The notes: generated from the sequence alone by a model not told the origin. Shown: positions 44,142-53,915, numbered from the stretch's first letter. The stretch: 64,000 bases of DNA from Alcaligenes ammonioxydans (GCF_019343455.1 NZ_CP049362.1:3710828-3774827); one strand, 5' to 3'. Made by a program: numbers and translations.

Positions 44142-44401
44142 GGGATCAGGTGAAGTTGTGTCGCAGTCTGCGCGATACAGCTCGATAACAAAAAATAGGC
44201 TGGCAATAGCGAACCGCTAAGTTTTTTGGCTAGTGTGTTCCGCTTATGGAACCCAAACAGCTGCAGGTCTCAGGGTCAGTACATCAATAAGAGAAATAGA
44301 CGGTTTAAAAACAATATCCCTATTGCTTGTCCTGCCCAGCTTCCAAGAAGCCCTTTTTTCTATACAGTAGGCTCATTGTCGATTCCATGACTGGAGGCGG
44401 G

Positions 44402-45190
44402 ATGCGCTTACCCATATATCAGCTTGATGCTTTTACCGACACATTGTTTGCGGGTAACCCCGCTGCCGTGGTGTTGCTCTCTGAGTTTCCCGACGACGCC
44501 CTGCTGCAGTCGATTGCGCAGGAAAACAATCTGGCTGAAACCGCTTTTTTGGCGCCACAAGGCGAGGATTTCCGTTTGCGCTGGTTTACTCCTACGGTAG
44601 AGGTGCCTTTATGTGGGCACGCCACTTTGGCCAGTGCGGCGGTTGTGCTGCGCAGTCTGCGTCCAAATGACAGCCAGGTCGTGTTTCATACTCAAAGTGG
44701 TGCGTTGACCGTGCGTCGTGATGCGTCCAGCTATGTGATGGATTTGCCAGCACGCCCGGTCACCCGTGTGCCAGATAGCCCTGATTTGGAGCGGGCATTG
44801 GGAGCCAGGGTTATCGAGTTATGGCGCAATGACTTTACCCATTTGGCTGTTCTTGAGTCCGAGGAGCAGGTTCGCCAATTGCAGGTGGATGCTGGTGCTC
44901 TGCTCGCTTGCGGATTGGACGGCTGTATTGTGACCGCAAAAGGGTCGGGGCGATTTGATATTGTCAGCCGCTTTTTCGCCCCAGGTCATGGCATTGATGA
45001 GGACCCGGTGACGGGTTCGGCTCACTGCGCCCTGTTGCCCTATTGGGCGCCTATCCTGGGTAAAACGCAGTTGATGGCTTACCAGGCTTCTGCACGCGGT
45101 GGGGTACTCGATTGCTCCTTGAATGGAGATCGTGTGTTTTTGAAAGGTCAGGCCGTTATGTATCTGGAAGGGCATATTAATGTGGCCTGA
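44402..45190 (+). CDS. PhzF-family isomerase/epimerase-like protein
   Basis: The 262-residue protein has a DapF-like double fold. The N-terminal signature QLDAFTDTLFAGNPAAVV is typical of PhzF, with the catalytic Glu46 in NNLAETAFL. RWFTPTVEVPLCGHATLASA and DEDPVTGSAHCAL follow. The start at 44402 is preceded by GGAGG and fits the family; an in-frame ATG 25 codons earlier does not. No phenazine genes are nearby, so the substrate is unknown. It ends before two hairpins at 45224-45330. Confidence 0.88.
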   Translation: MRLPIYQLDAFTDTLFAGNPAAVVLLSEFPDDALLQSIAQENNLAETAFLAPQGEDFRLRWFTPTVEVPLCGHATLASAAVVLRSLRPNDSQVVFHTQSGALTVRRDASSYVMDLPARPVTRVPDSPDLERALGARVIELWRNDFTHLAVLESEEQVRQLQVDAGALLACGLDGCIVTAKGSGRFDIVSRFFAPGHGIDEDPVTGSAHCALLPYWAPILGKTQLMAYQASARGGVLDCSLNGDRVFLKGQAVMYLEGHINVA

Positions 45191-45223
45191 AGGAAAGTAA
45201 GTGGCCGTCTCGTGGCATGAGCT

Positions 45224-45255
45224 TATTCGACCGGCCTGTTGGAGCGCCGGTCGAA
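45224..45255. repeat. Inverted repeat after the PhzF gene
   Basis: ATTCGACCGGC and GCCGGTCGAAT flank a 10-base loop (CTGTTGGAGC). It lacks a T tail and may protect the mRNA end. Confidence 0.6.
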
Positions 45256-45307
45256 TGTCTGTTGAGCTGGTATTGTGCTTATCAGCATAAAGTCCCCTAT
45301 TTCGTAG

Positions 45308-45330
45308 ACCGCCTTGAGGGGCGGTTTTTA
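45308..45330 (+). terminator. Probable terminator between the PhzF gene and the membrane protein gene
   Basis: ACCGCC / GGCGGT with a loop of about 6 bases is followed by TTTTA. It stands 16 bp before the next start, so it may also be part of that leader. Confidence 0.6.
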
Positions 45331-45345
45331 TATTTCTGAGCTCTT

Positions 45346-46371
45346 ATGATTCCTGTTGCACCGATTTCTCTATTTCTTTTGGTGATTATTACGCTCGGGC
45401 CGCTTGCGTGGGGGATCGTACTGGTTTGGGGTGTTTTGCTCGTAGTCCAGCCCCGGCGTCGGGTTAATTTCAAAAGTAATCCCTGGCCGCGCCTTTTGTG
45501 CTGGATCGCCCTGATAGCCTTGGCCGCTTACTACGGTTTTTTTCAATGGACGGTGTATCAATACAAAAAAGAGCAGGAACGTGAGCTGGCCAGCCGTCAA
45601 CATGTTTTAAAAGAGACCGGTCGCTTTGCTGGTCTTCTGATGCCTGCTGGTACCCAGTTGGAGCTGGCGGTATGGGGAGACCCGGATAGCGTGGCCTGGG
45701 CCCGTTTCCCGGAGGCGGTGGGGGTGGCCAAGGCTCCCGTCCTGTCTTTTGAGCGCCCCCGACCGGATCTGGCTGATTCCCATTGGCATATGCAGCTGGC
45801 GCGGGACGTGGAGTTGGAGGGGTGGCTTTGTGACAGTAGCCAAGTCGTTGAAATGCAACAAGATCCACTGGCTGAGGGTGGGTTTCGACTTGCTAGCTGT
45901 GTCTTGGCCGAAGGTAACCGGATTACTGCCTGGAGTCCCTACGCTGCCGCGTTCAATCTGAGTTCAGCGCCGGATTTGGTTCTGGCTTTGCCCAAGGGGA
46001 CTCGGGTGCAAGCCAGACCTGAAGGGACACGGTATACCAATGGAGAGCGAGATCAGGATCGCTGGTTGCTTCGTGTGGAGGCGGAAGGGTTGCAGCTCAG
46101 CGCCTGGAGTCTGCCCCTGGAGCGTGCCTACTTGGCAGTCGATGAACATCAAAAACTGCTTTATTTGTCGCATGCCCAATTGGCACAGGAAACACAATGG
46201 GGTGGTTTCACCTATCCGGTGGGAACGCAGTTTTCCAGCCCCAACTATCGGCTTTTTCCGCAATGGCCGCTTTTATTGAAGGCGGTAGTGCCCGCCCAAG
46301 GGGATTCAGTCCCGACACAGGAGCGCATTCATGCGTTGCCGGGTGGAGAAATTTTGGACGAATTTCATTAA
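45346..46371 (+). CDS. Unknown membrane-anchored protein
   Basis: The 341-residue protein is not recognised. Two N-terminal membrane helices (about 5-34 and 48-66) are followed by a charged segment (YKKEQERELASRQ) and a soluble domain of about 250 residues. The domain contains repeated pairs such as LLMPAGTQLELAVWGDPD, LALPKGTRVQARPEGTRYT and TYPVGTQFSSPNYR, so it may be built from beta-rich repeats with a (L/Y)P-x-GTQ motif. It is a single gene between a PhzF homologue and the FecR-like gene. Function unknown. Confidence 0.7.
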   Translation: MIPVAPISLFLLVIITLGPLAWGIVLVWGVLLVVQPRRRVNFKSNPWPRLLCWIALIALAAYYGFFQWTVYQYKKEQERELASRQHVLKETGRFAGLLMPAGTQLELAVWGDPDSVAWARFPEAVGVAKAPVLSFERPRPDLADSHWHMQLARDVELEGWLCDSSQVVEMQQDPLAEGGFRLASCVLAEGNRITAWSPYAAAFNLSSAPDLVLALPKGTRVQARPEGTRYTNGERDQDRWLLRVEAEGLQLSAWSLPLERAYLAVDEHQKLLYLSHAQLAQETQWGGFTYPVGTQFSSPNYRLFPQWPLLLKAVVPAQGDSVPTQERIHALPGGEILDEFH

Positions 46372-46650
46372 GTAACGACAGCAGTTCGATTTTCTTTAGC
46401 TTTAAGTGTCATTTTTTCGGCTGTCAGTGCAATTAAATAAGGCGAATTCGTTTTGCCTGCCTCAAATTTGAGTTACTGTAAGCTTTTGAAGCGTTTGTAT
46501 AAAATAAAAACGTATCGTTTTCAAAATGAACAGTCACAGAGGTGGTGACGATTGTTTCGCTTTGGCGGTCGTGGTGTTTTGAGCAGGAGCGAATCTGCCG
46601 ACCCCGGCCCACCCTATTGCTGGCTTAACTGGACAAGGTTAGATGCCGCT

Positions 46651-47400
46651 ATGACGACATATCAGGGAGATCTGCTGGAGCATACGCAGGCTCACGCCCA
46701 AGCTGCTTACTGGTTTACTCGCTTGAACTCGGGTGAAGCGACGGCGGCCGAATTACGTGAGTTTGAGGATTGGCGCCGTGACAATCCAGAAAACGAACGT
46801 TCTTATCGCTATATTTGTTACTTCTGTGACGCCAGTCTGGATGCCCCTGAGCATGAGATCCGTCGTTTATTGGCAAGCTCGGCGGATAAGGTCATCGTAC
46901 TCAAGCCCTATCACCGGGTCTTACTGAGCGCTTTGCTATTGTTGGCGCTGGTGTTGACGGTCTTTTTTTCCTGGCCCGAGCGGGTGCTGCGACAAGCGCA
47001 TCTGGTGTCGGGCGAGCAAGCGCTGGAGCAGCGTGCGGATGGACTGGTGCTGTTATTGGGGCCCGACTCCGCACTTGAGCTGCGAGAGTATGAGGACCGC
47101 TTGAATGTGCAGTTGCTGCGTGGTCAGCTCACCTTGCAATTGGCGGATCAAGCCCAGAAAAGTGTAACGGTATTTACCAGTTTTGCGCAGGCACGTAGTA
47201 ATCAGGCGCAGTTTTCTGCCTGGCTGGATAATAATCAGATGAAGTTTACGGTCATGGCTGGATCGATCGAGGTGTCCAGCGGGACCTGGTGGCGTCGCCA
47301 GACGCGGGTGCTGATTCCCGGTCAACATGTCTTTGTGGATCGATGGTCTGGGATGAAACGGGTTCAACCCGCTCCCATAGCGTTGAATAAGGCCGACTAA
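46651..47400 (+). CDS. FecR-like transmembrane protein without a partner sigma factor
   Basis: The 249-residue protein has an N-terminal FecR/DUF4880-like segment (AAYWFTRLNSGEATAAELREFEDWRRDNPENERSY, residues about 18-52). One membrane helix follows (about 88-108), then a periplasmic FecR-type beta domain. In normal systems such a protein holds an ECF sigma factor. No sigma-factor gene is upstream (279 bp gap) or downstream. An in-frame ATG 33 codons earlier has no homology. It converges with the autotransporter gene, with only 27 bp between the two stops. Confidence 0.78.
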   Translation: MTTYQGDLLEHTQAHAQAAYWFTRLNSGEATAAELREFEDWRRDNPENERSYRYICYFCDASLDAPEHEIRRLLASSADKVIVLKPYHRVLLSALLLLALVLTVFFSWPERVLRQAHLVSGEQALEQRADGLVLLLGPDSALELREYEDRLNVQLLRGQLTLQLADQAQKSVTVFTSFAQARSNQAQFSAWLDNNQMKFTVMAGSIEVSSGTWWRRQTRVLIPGQHVFVDRWSGMKRVQPAPIALNKAD

Positions 47401-47412
47401 TAGTCGGCCTCT
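47390..47412. terminator. Hairpin between the convergent FecR-like and autotransporter genes
   Basis: GGCCGAC / GTCGGCC with a 5-base loop contains the FecR-like stop codon and is followed by TCTTACATTTT. It could terminate in both directions, though the T run is poor. Confidence 0.5.
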
Positions 47413-47427
47413 TACATTTTGGCGAGC

Positions 47428-50400
47428 CTAGAACATCCAGTTCAGGAACAGTTTGCCGTTTATATCGGCACGGCTGTCACCCCATAAACGGGTCTGGGCC
47501 GACAGTCCTACACGCAAGCGTTCGGTTTGCTGCAGGCTGACGCTGGCTCCCAGTGACAAGGCATGGCGATCCACCCGTGCATAGCGACCCTCAAAGCCGA
47601 CGGCCGGAGCACTGGCAAAAGCGGCCTGCTGGGTTTGATGGCGGTGCAGCAAGGCCTGTTCCCAGGCCAGCGAGACGGACGTGTGCAGTTGGCGATCCTG
47701 TCTGAGGTCCCAGTTTTGACGCAAGGTCAGCCCGATTGAGGCCTGCAAGGCTTGCTGACGGCTGGAATCCAGACGTAGACGGCTGGCGGCATCCCCCTCT
47801 TCTTCCAGACCGGGACGACGGTAATGGATGTAATCCAGGGCCAGAACGGGGCCGATGCTGCCGCTCTCGCCCAGAGCCCAGTTGTATCCGGTCTGTATGC
47901 CTGCCGAGAGGGCATGACCGGTCCAATCCGCCGCGGGGCGCGCTTGATAGCCCGCAACGCTGATAGTGCGGTTCATCTTGCCCTGCTCCATGCCCACTCG
48001 TACGTTAGCCAGGCCGTTCCAGCCTGGCTGAGTATCGTCACGGTAGCGGGCATGGATGCCCAGACCCAGGCCGGTCAACTTGCTCTTGGCTTGGAAGGGG
48101 GCGTCGATATTCACGTGTTGCTCGTTGGCATTGCCGTGTATGCCCAGGCTCCAGTCACTGCCTTCAGCACGATGTTCAGCCCCCAGCATGACGCCATAGG
48201 TTTCGCTGCGGTGGTCCACATCGTTGCTGCCTAATTGCCAGTGATAGCGACCGCCGTACGTGTGGATGAAGCTTTGCCAGCCACTGTGGGTGTTGCCCCT
48301 GGTTTGACGCAGTTGTTCGGACACCAGCTGTTCACGGCGCAAGGAGGCAGCGGTTTGAGCGGCGTAGGCACCTGCGCTTAACTGATCCAATGCCAGTCCA
48401 ATATCGCTGCCATCTGCACGCGAGAAGTCCATGGCCTGATACACGGCTGCTAGAGCTTGCGTGTCTGAGGAGGCCTGTGCCAGGCTGAGGCCCACTGCGG
48501 CAGCATTGGGCGAGGCTGCATATTGCGAATAGGCATCTTGATGACGGCTGACGGTCCAGCCCGTGTCGGTGCTTTGTACCTGCAAGGAGGGAGAGGCCAG
48601 GGTTGCGCTGTACACGGCAAACTGCCCTTGCGTCTGACTGGCGGTGAACACCTTGTTCTGATCCAGCGTCCAGCCGTTCTGATACCAGTCCGGTTGCAAG
48701 TCCACCTGCAGTTCACCATCGAGCTGAGCCACACCCTGTACGTTAATACGGTCGTTCTGGGTGGTGGATGCTTCCGCCAGAATCCGGCCCTGGGCACCTT
48801 GGACAAAATTGCCCTTGATCGTCATGGTCCCGTAAGAGTTACCTGGACTGAGCGTGCCGTTATTCGTGAAGTTGTATTCGGGATTGAGGATAAATTGGCT
48901 ATGGCCGTACAAGGTCGCACCTTGATCGACACGCAGGCCATACAGCTCATGTTCTCCATTCAAGGATGTGGCGCCCCCGGCGATGACGACCGCCAGATTG
49001 TTCAGGCCTTTGATATTGCCGTCATAGCGCATCTGGAAATCGGGGTCGGCATTGGCGGTAGCGCGGCCGTTCTCATCGGCCTTCTGTCCAAAGCTGATAC
49101 GGGTCAGCAACAGGTCCCCATTGGCGTCACGGCGATTGTAATCAGAAGTAATGTCGCCTGTAATGGTTGCGCCCTGCAGAACATGGATGTTTTGCACCCA
49201 GGCATTGTCCGCGATATGGATGGCCGCCTTCCGGCCCGACAAGGTGCCCGACAGGTCATACCGCTTAATCAACGCGCCTTGCAAAATCGTTGGTACAGCA
49301 AGACCTTGCCCTTCCGACTCGACGAGCCAGGAGCCGTGATACTCATCGTCGCTTCCCATGGCATTCTGGCCAAAATCAAACAAGGTCCCGATGCCATCCT
49401 GACCGTCTGCCCGGACTTCGCCTTTCTGGACAATATGGTGATGACGTCCATAGCTAAATTGCAGGCCACGCCCATACGCTCCCAGCGCATGAATTCGGGT
49501 AGCGTCCGGGATGATAAGGGTGTTTTCGCTGCCATCGACACGTACACCTACGCCCCCGGGTCCCGCACTGAGCAGGTCCGCTGCCTGGGTGATGGTGTTG
49601 CGTTCGCCATAAATATGCAGGCCCAGACCCTGCGTGGCCCTGTTGTATTGGCCAGGCAGGTAGGCAGTGCCTGCTTGGTTACGTGCAAAGTAGCCCTGCG
49701 TGTTGGTCAGGGTGATGTCGTTGCCGTAGACCGAATAACCAAAGAAATTGCGGCGATCAATATTCAAACCAATATCCTGCAAGGCAGCGATTTCGGCTTC
49801 CATCAGATTCACGTAGTTGCGATAAGTCTGGTGGCTCATCAGGCTGTTGCGCAGCTCCGTGTGGCTCATGTAGTTGCGGTCTACCCCGTACTGCGGTTTG
49901 TCATGGTAGTTCAGGATGCTGACGGGGATGCCCGGCATAGCGCCGTTGAGCACCTCTTGCACATGGCTGCCGGTGAAATACCCGTTGTCCTGGCGCAGAT
50001 CAAAGGCATTGGGCTCGTAAGGATTGCTGCACACGGAGCACAGGATTTTTTGCCCTGGGGTGGGTGCGCGGCCCTGATCGTCGCGCAAACCCAAGGCCCA
50101 TGGGCTCAGATCGTTCAGAAAATAGGGGTCGGGCGGGTCGTTGCTGTTTTCAGCCAAGTTGTCCGCCACCGTGTTGCTGATCCCTAAAGCGTGGGCCAAC
50201 TCGTGGAAAATCACGGCGTTGTAGTCCACTTTGCCCGTGATGGGCAATTGGCTGGGGGTGACGGGGGCGGTATCCAGATCCAGTTCTCCAACCCCGATAA
50301 CAGCGTCGGGGTTGTCGGGAGAGCCCGGGAAGATGCCTTGTAAGCGTGCCTGCAAGGCCGATAAGGTGAAATGAGGGTTGGAGGGGCTGGTCAGAGATGC

Positions 50401-50730
50401 GCCATATGCGTTGGCGTTCTTGCCGTTCATGGTGCCAAGATTGATGACTGCTGGCGTGTAGTTGGCCGGCAGATCGATGATCTCAGCCCAGCGTTCCAGC
50501 GCAGCCCGGATTTTCAGTCTGCCATTCTCGTCAATATCGCGGGGGGAAACACGGGGGTCTGTTTGTTCAGTCGTATCGTAGCCCCCATCATCAGGCCCGT
50601 AGATTCGTAACTCAAAGGCCTGCTGGCCTTGCTTGTTCAAAATGAATTCTGTTTCGTAGGCATGCGTGCTGCTGGCCCAGCTCAAGGCCAACAGGGTGTG
50701 GCCCAGTAGTGCTTTGATTTTGAAGTTCAT
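47428..50730 (-). CDS. Autotransporter with a zincin-like passenger domain
   Basis: The protein has 1100 residues. A signal peptide (about 1-24, ending STHA) is followed by a zinc-metalloprotease-like region with HELAHALGIS (HExxH 176-180) and SHTELRNSLMSH (289-300), which looks like a Met-turn. A long beta-helical passenger (about 330-810) comes next, then an autotransporter beta-barrel in the last 270 residues ending in Phe (LFLNWMF). It should be a type Va surface or secreted protein. The extended metzincin signature HExxHxxGxxH is broken, with Asn in the third ligand place. The chosen start is the second in-frame ATG (MNFKIKALLG), which begins a proper signal peptide. Substrate unknown. 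Confidence 0.85.
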   Translation of the reverse strand: MNFKIKALLGHTLLALSWASSTHAYETEFILNKQGQQAFELRIYGPDDGGYDTTEQTDPRVSPRDIDENGRLKIRAALERWAEIIDLPANYTPAVINLGTMNGKNANAYGASLTSPSNPHFTLSALQARLQGIFPGSPDNPDAVIGVGELDLDTAPVTPSQLPITGKVDYNAVIFHELAHALGISNTVADNLAENSNDPPDPYFLNDLSPWALGLRDDQGRAPTPGQKILCSVCSNPYEPNAFDLRQDNGYFTGSHVQEVLNGAMPGIPVSILNYHDKPQYGVDRNYMSHTELRNSLMSHQTYRNYVNLMEAEIAALQDIGLNIDRRNFFGYSVYGNDITLTNTQGYFARNQAGTAYLPGQYNRATQGLGLHIYGERNTITQAADLLSAGPGGVGVRVDGSENTLIIPDATRIHALGAYGRGLQFSYGRHHHIVQKGEVRADGQDGIGTLFDFGQNAMGSDDEYHGSWLVESEGQGLAVPTILQGALIKRYDLSGTLSGRKAAIHIADNAWVQNIHVLQGATITGDITSDYNRRDANGDLLLTRISFGQKADENGRATANADPDFQMRYDGNIKGLNNLAVVIAGGATSLNGEHELYGLRVDQGATLYGHSQFILNPEYNFTNNGTLSPGNSYGTMTIKGNFVQGAQGRILAEASTTQNDRINVQGVAQLDGELQVDLQPDWYQNGWTLDQNKVFTASQTQGQFAVYSATLASPSLQVQSTDTGWTVSRHQDAYSQYAASPNAAAVGLSLAQASSDTQALAAVYQAMDFSRADGSDIGLALDQLSAGAYAAQTAASLRREQLVSEQLRQTRGNTHSGWQSFIHTYGGRYHWQLGSNDVDHRSETYGVMLGAEHRAEGSDWSLGIHGNANEQHVNIDAPFQAKSKLTGLGLGIHARYRDDTQPGWNGLANVRVGMEQGKMNRTISVAGYQARPAADWTGHALSAGIQTGYNWALGESGSIGPVLALDYIHYRRPGLEEEGDAASRLRLDSSRQQALQASIGLTLRQNWDLRQDRQLHTSVSLAWEQALLHRHQTQQAAFASAPAVGFEGRYARVDRHALSLGASVSLQQTERLRVGLSAQTRLWGDSRADINGKLFLNWMF

Positions 50731-50930
50731 TGGATCCAAGGAAAGGGGGACGAAAGGTAGAAGGCACTTTCCGTATAAAAGTAAATAAAAGTGTCTTGTT
50801 TTGCTACTTATTTCGCTGACGACGGAGGCGATTGAGTAAATGGCGCAACATCTGATTGGACCCTGACGGTAAAGATTTACGCTCGGTCAGCCGTAACCTC
50901 TAAGGGATAAAGTGTTAAAGAGAGGAAACT

Positions 50931-51431
50931 ATGTCGATAGAAATCAGTGGGCAGGGGTTGGTACATCAACAAACTATGCCTGTGACCGAGCCTTTGCACG
51001 CGACCGCCATGACGCCCCCGGCAGTATCCGGGCAGAATGAAAATGCAGCTGTAGACTCATCGGTGCGTATTACCGTGAGCTTGTCGCCTTTGGGAAAAGA
51101 GCTGTCCCTGACGAGTCAGCAGGCCAGCAAGATAGAGCGCGACAAAGATATTGATGACAGCTCCCTGCCCGATGGCATTAAAGAGATTCTTAAACGAATC
51201 CGTGATTTGAAAGAGCAGATTCAACAAAAGTTGATGGAGCTGCAGCGAATTCAGGCCAATGACACATTGAGCGAAGCGCAAAAAAAACAGGAATTGGAAC
51301 GTGTGCAAGCGGAGCTGACCAGCCTGAACGGTGCCTTGTCCAGTGCGCATGCCATGTTGAACAAGGTCATGGACGACATTGAGCTAGGTGGCGAAGCTCG
51401 TATGGAGGTCGGGGATTTATTGATGAAATAA
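50931..51431 (+). CDS. Small coiled-coil protein, FlxA-like
   Basis: The 166-residue soluble protein has a disordered N-terminal half (about 1-75). A coiled coil (about 80-150) follows, with IKEILKRIRDLKEQIQQKL and QKKQELERVQAELTSLNGAL. It resembles FlxA-like proteins in size and composition but not enough to name it. AGAGAGGAAACT before the ATG is a good ribosome-binding site. It is divergent from the autotransporter gene. Function unknown. Confidence 0.6.
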   Translation: MSIEISGQGLVHQQTMPVTEPLHATAMTPPAVSGQNENAAVDSSVRITVSLSPLGKELSLTSQQASKIERDKDIDDSSLPDGIKEILKRIRDLKEQIQQKLMELQRIQANDTLSEAQKKQELERVQAELTSLNGALSSAHAMLNKVMDDIELGGEARMEVGDLLMK

Positions 51432-51554
51432 AGGTCAATCCACTGGCTCTGGGGGGCGGCTTGAAGCGCCACCCGCAGTGCCAGTGGAACAGCATGATCC
51501 CGTTGCTGCATTCTTCACGGGGTCCGAGCATCGGTGACCCGGCCCAGCACGTGT

Positions 51555-51944
51555 TCAGGGCTGGGCCGCTACCGTCAATGCCTGTGCGATCTTGTGATTG
51601 AGCTGGTGAGGCGACATGAGTTCGGCGCTGACCTGAGCCCGGGTATGAATGATGTAGGCGGTCGACGGTTTCAGGTCAATGCAGTACACGACCAGCGAGC
51701 CGCCTCCTAAAGGGGCAGCGCCAATATACACGCCCAATTCGTCGTTGATGCTCGGATCAGTGCGCTGATGGTACCCCTCCCCTGCAGCCGTCTGTCTGAC
51801 GGTATCCACACATTGGGCTACGCTTAGGCGGGAGATGGAGCGCTGCTCGGCCTCCAGCTCCAGAGGGTGCAGGTGCTGGGCGTGTGCCGTCCAGGCGCCC
51901 TGCAGTAATGCGGCCATCAAAACCCATTTGCTGACTGTGCACAT
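51555..51944 (-). CDS. Small exported protein of unknown function
   Basis: The 129-residue protein has a signal peptide (about 1-22, ending AHA|Q). The mature part has one pair of Cys (AQCVDTVRQT and VVYCIDLKP) that may form a disulfide. The pattern GVYIGAAPLGGGSLVVYCIDLK is compact and beta-rich. GGAGG in the leader supports the start. It stands alone between the coiled-coil gene and mnmE. Not recognised further. Confidence 0.6.
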   Translation of the reverse strand: MCTVSKWVLMAALLQGAWTAHAQHLHPLELEAEQRSISRLSVAQCVDTVRQTAAGEGYHQRTDPSINDELGVYIGAAPLGGGSLVVYCIDLKPSTAYIIHTRAQVSAELMSPHQLNHKIAQALTVAAQP

Positions 51945-52210
51945 GATGTCCTCCCGCAGGAGACGATGGAACGTTCAGCATAGACCTGATTGATAAGGAC
52001 AGGCTTTGACAGCGTGTAATTCAGCGGGAAAGTCGGGTTTTTACTGAGGCAAAAACGGGACGTTCAGCGACAGGGATGGAACAAGACCGTTGCAGGTGTT
52101 TCGCCCCTGTGCCCTGCTGGTGGCTCAAGCGGACCAAGATGCTTCGTACAGCGCTGAGTTCGCAGGCTGATGCCAGATAGGGACAGGAGCGACCGGGGGC
52201 AGGTCCAGTA

Positions 52211-53584
52211 TTACTTCCCGATGCAGAAACTGGAAAAAATCTCCCCTAGCAAATCGTCGCTGCTGAACTCGCCGGTAATCGAGCACAGGTCCAGGTGGGC
52301 CAGACGCAGTTCCTCTGCAAACAGATCCAGCACCTGATCGCTGTGGGTGGCATGTTCTGCGGCCAGGCTCAGGTGGTACTCCGCCCGTTCCAGGGCCCGC
52401 AGATGTCGTTCACGTGCCAGCCAGGGGGATTCACTGCCGGGGTTCCAGCCTGCGATATCCAGCAAGGTGCGGCGCAGTGTGTCCAGACCGACATCTTTAC
52501 AGGCAGAAATGGGCAGCACGGTGGCGCCGCTTTCCTGGGCAGGCAAGGCAGCCTGTTGCTCGGCGCTCAGCAGGTCTATCTTGTTATAGACGCGCAGCAC
52601 GGGCACGTGCGATGGCAGACGAGTGGTAATGGCACTATCCAGTTCGTCTTGTGGGTTGCGTGCATCGAGCAGATGCACGATCACGTTGGCCTTGGCGATT
52701 TCATCCCAGGTTCGGGCAATGCCAATGCGCTCGACCGTATCCTCGGTTTCACGTAGACCGGCGGTATCCACGATATGCAGGGGTATACCATCAATGTGGA
52801 TCAACTGCATGACGCGGTCGCGGGTGGTGCCCGCAATATCGGTCACGATGGCCACGTCTTCGCCTGCCAGCGCATTGAGCAGGCTGGATTTGCCCACATT
52901 GGGCTGGCCTGCCAGTACGACGTGCAGGCCCTCGCGCAGAATCGCCCCCTGGCGCGAATGCTGCAGGATGCTTTCCAGCTCGTCCTGAATGCCTTGCAGC
53001 GTGGCGGCGGCCTGGTATTTTTCCAGAAAGTCGATTTCTTCCTCGGGAAAATCCAGGGTGGCTTCCACCAGCATGCGAAGATGGATAATCCGGTCGGCCA
53101 GGGCGTTGACCTTGTTGGAGAACACGCCGGACAGTGAGGCCACCGCACTGCGGGCAGCGGCTTCCGAAGAGGCGTCAATCAGGTCTGCCACGGCTTCAGC
53201 CTGGGCCAGATCCAGTCTGTCGTTCAGGAAAGCGCGCTGGGTAAACTCGCCGGGTTCGGCCAGTCGCAGGCCCATCTCCTTGCCGGCTTCCAGGCAGCGA
53301 TCCAGCAAGCGGCGCAGTACAGCGGGTCCGCCATGTCCTTGCAGTTCCAAGACGTCTTCACCGGTGTAGGAGTGCGGGCCTTTGAAAAAAAGCGCGATGC
53401 CCTCGTCGATGGCCTGGCCTTGTGCATCCTTGAAGGGCAAAAAGTGCGCATGACGCGCTTGCAGCGTACGACCAAACAAGGTTTGAATCAGCGTATCAAG
53501 CTCCTTGCCGGATACACGGATAACACCAATACCACCCCGGCCGGGGGCGGTGGCAATAGCCACAATAGGGGAAGAGCTGGACAT
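52211..53584 (-). CDS. mnmE: tRNA modification GTPase MnmE (TrmE)
   Basis: The 457-residue GTPase works with MnmG on the wobble uridine of tRNAs. An N-terminal tetrahydrofolate-binding domain ([23 protein letters not shown]) precedes a helical domain. The inserted G domain carries [14 protein letters not shown] (G1), [10 protein letters not shown] (G3) and NKID (G4). The C-terminal CIGK with its essential Cys is intact. An ATG 50 codons upstream would start in the octamer-repeat region, so I chose 53584. In many bacteria mnmE follows yidC, but here it lies about 8 kb away from yidC. Confidence 0.97.
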   Translation of the reverse strand: MSSSSPIVAIATAPGRGGIGVIRVSGKELDTLIQTLFGRTLQARHAHFLPFKDAQGQAIDEGIALFFKGPHSYTGEDVLELQGHGGPAVLRRLLDRCLEAGKEMGLRLAEPGEFTQRAFLNDRLDLAQAEAVADLIDASSEAAARSAVASLSGVFSNKVNALADRIIHLRMLVEATLDFPEEEIDFLEKYQAAATLQGIQDELESILQHSRQGAILREGLHVVLAGQPNVGKSSLLNALAGEDVAIVTDIAGTTRDRVMQLIHIDGIPLHIVDTAGLRETEDTVERIGIARTWDEIAKANVIVHLLDARNPQDELDSAITTRLPSHVPVLRVYNKIDLLSAEQQAALPAQESGATVLPISACKDVGLDTLRRTLLDIAGWNPGSESPWLARERHLRALERAEYHLSLAAEHATHSDQVLDLFAEELRLAHLDLCSITGEFSSDDLLGEIFSSFCIGK

Positions 53585-53915
53585 GGTCAGATCGATCAAA
53601 GAGGCGGAACAGAACCGTATTGTAATGGAGGCGACGGACGGTTCGGGCTTGGAGCTAAGGCCTGTGCAGGTGGTTGAAATACGTGCGTTTATGGGGGAGT
53701 GGCCTAGGCTCTTGAGAATCAGGCAATCAGGCAATCAGGCAATCAGGCAATCAGGCAATCAGGCAATCAGGCAATCAGGCAATCAGGCAATCAGGCAATC
53801 AGGCAATCAGGCAATCAGGCCACTATTGGGATCACTTGGCAGAGCTCAAGGCCATTGAAAAAGCGATGGGCAGTGTCATCACCGCGGCTGTGGCCTGTCG
53901 TCTGCGCCTGGGTCC
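53585..53915. other. Gap between mnmE and the XRE-cupin gene
   Basis: About 330 bp that carry a tandem octamer array and a short gene remnant, both listed separately, plus about 130 bp upstream of mnmE that should hold its promoter. No intact gene was seen. Confidence 0.7.
53717..53820. repeat. AATCAGGC octamer tandem array (13 units)
   Basis: Thirteen identical 8-bp units in a row, 104 bp, with no spacer. They lie 133 bp upstream of the mnmE start. Open frames through the array are an artefact of the unit size. Perfect identity suggests recent expansion. Confidence 0.96.

Noticed and set aside
53505..53858. Open frame through the octamer array with a [12 protein letters not shown] repeat peptide
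   Set aside because: Starts inside mnmE on the wrong strand and is kept open only by the repeat.
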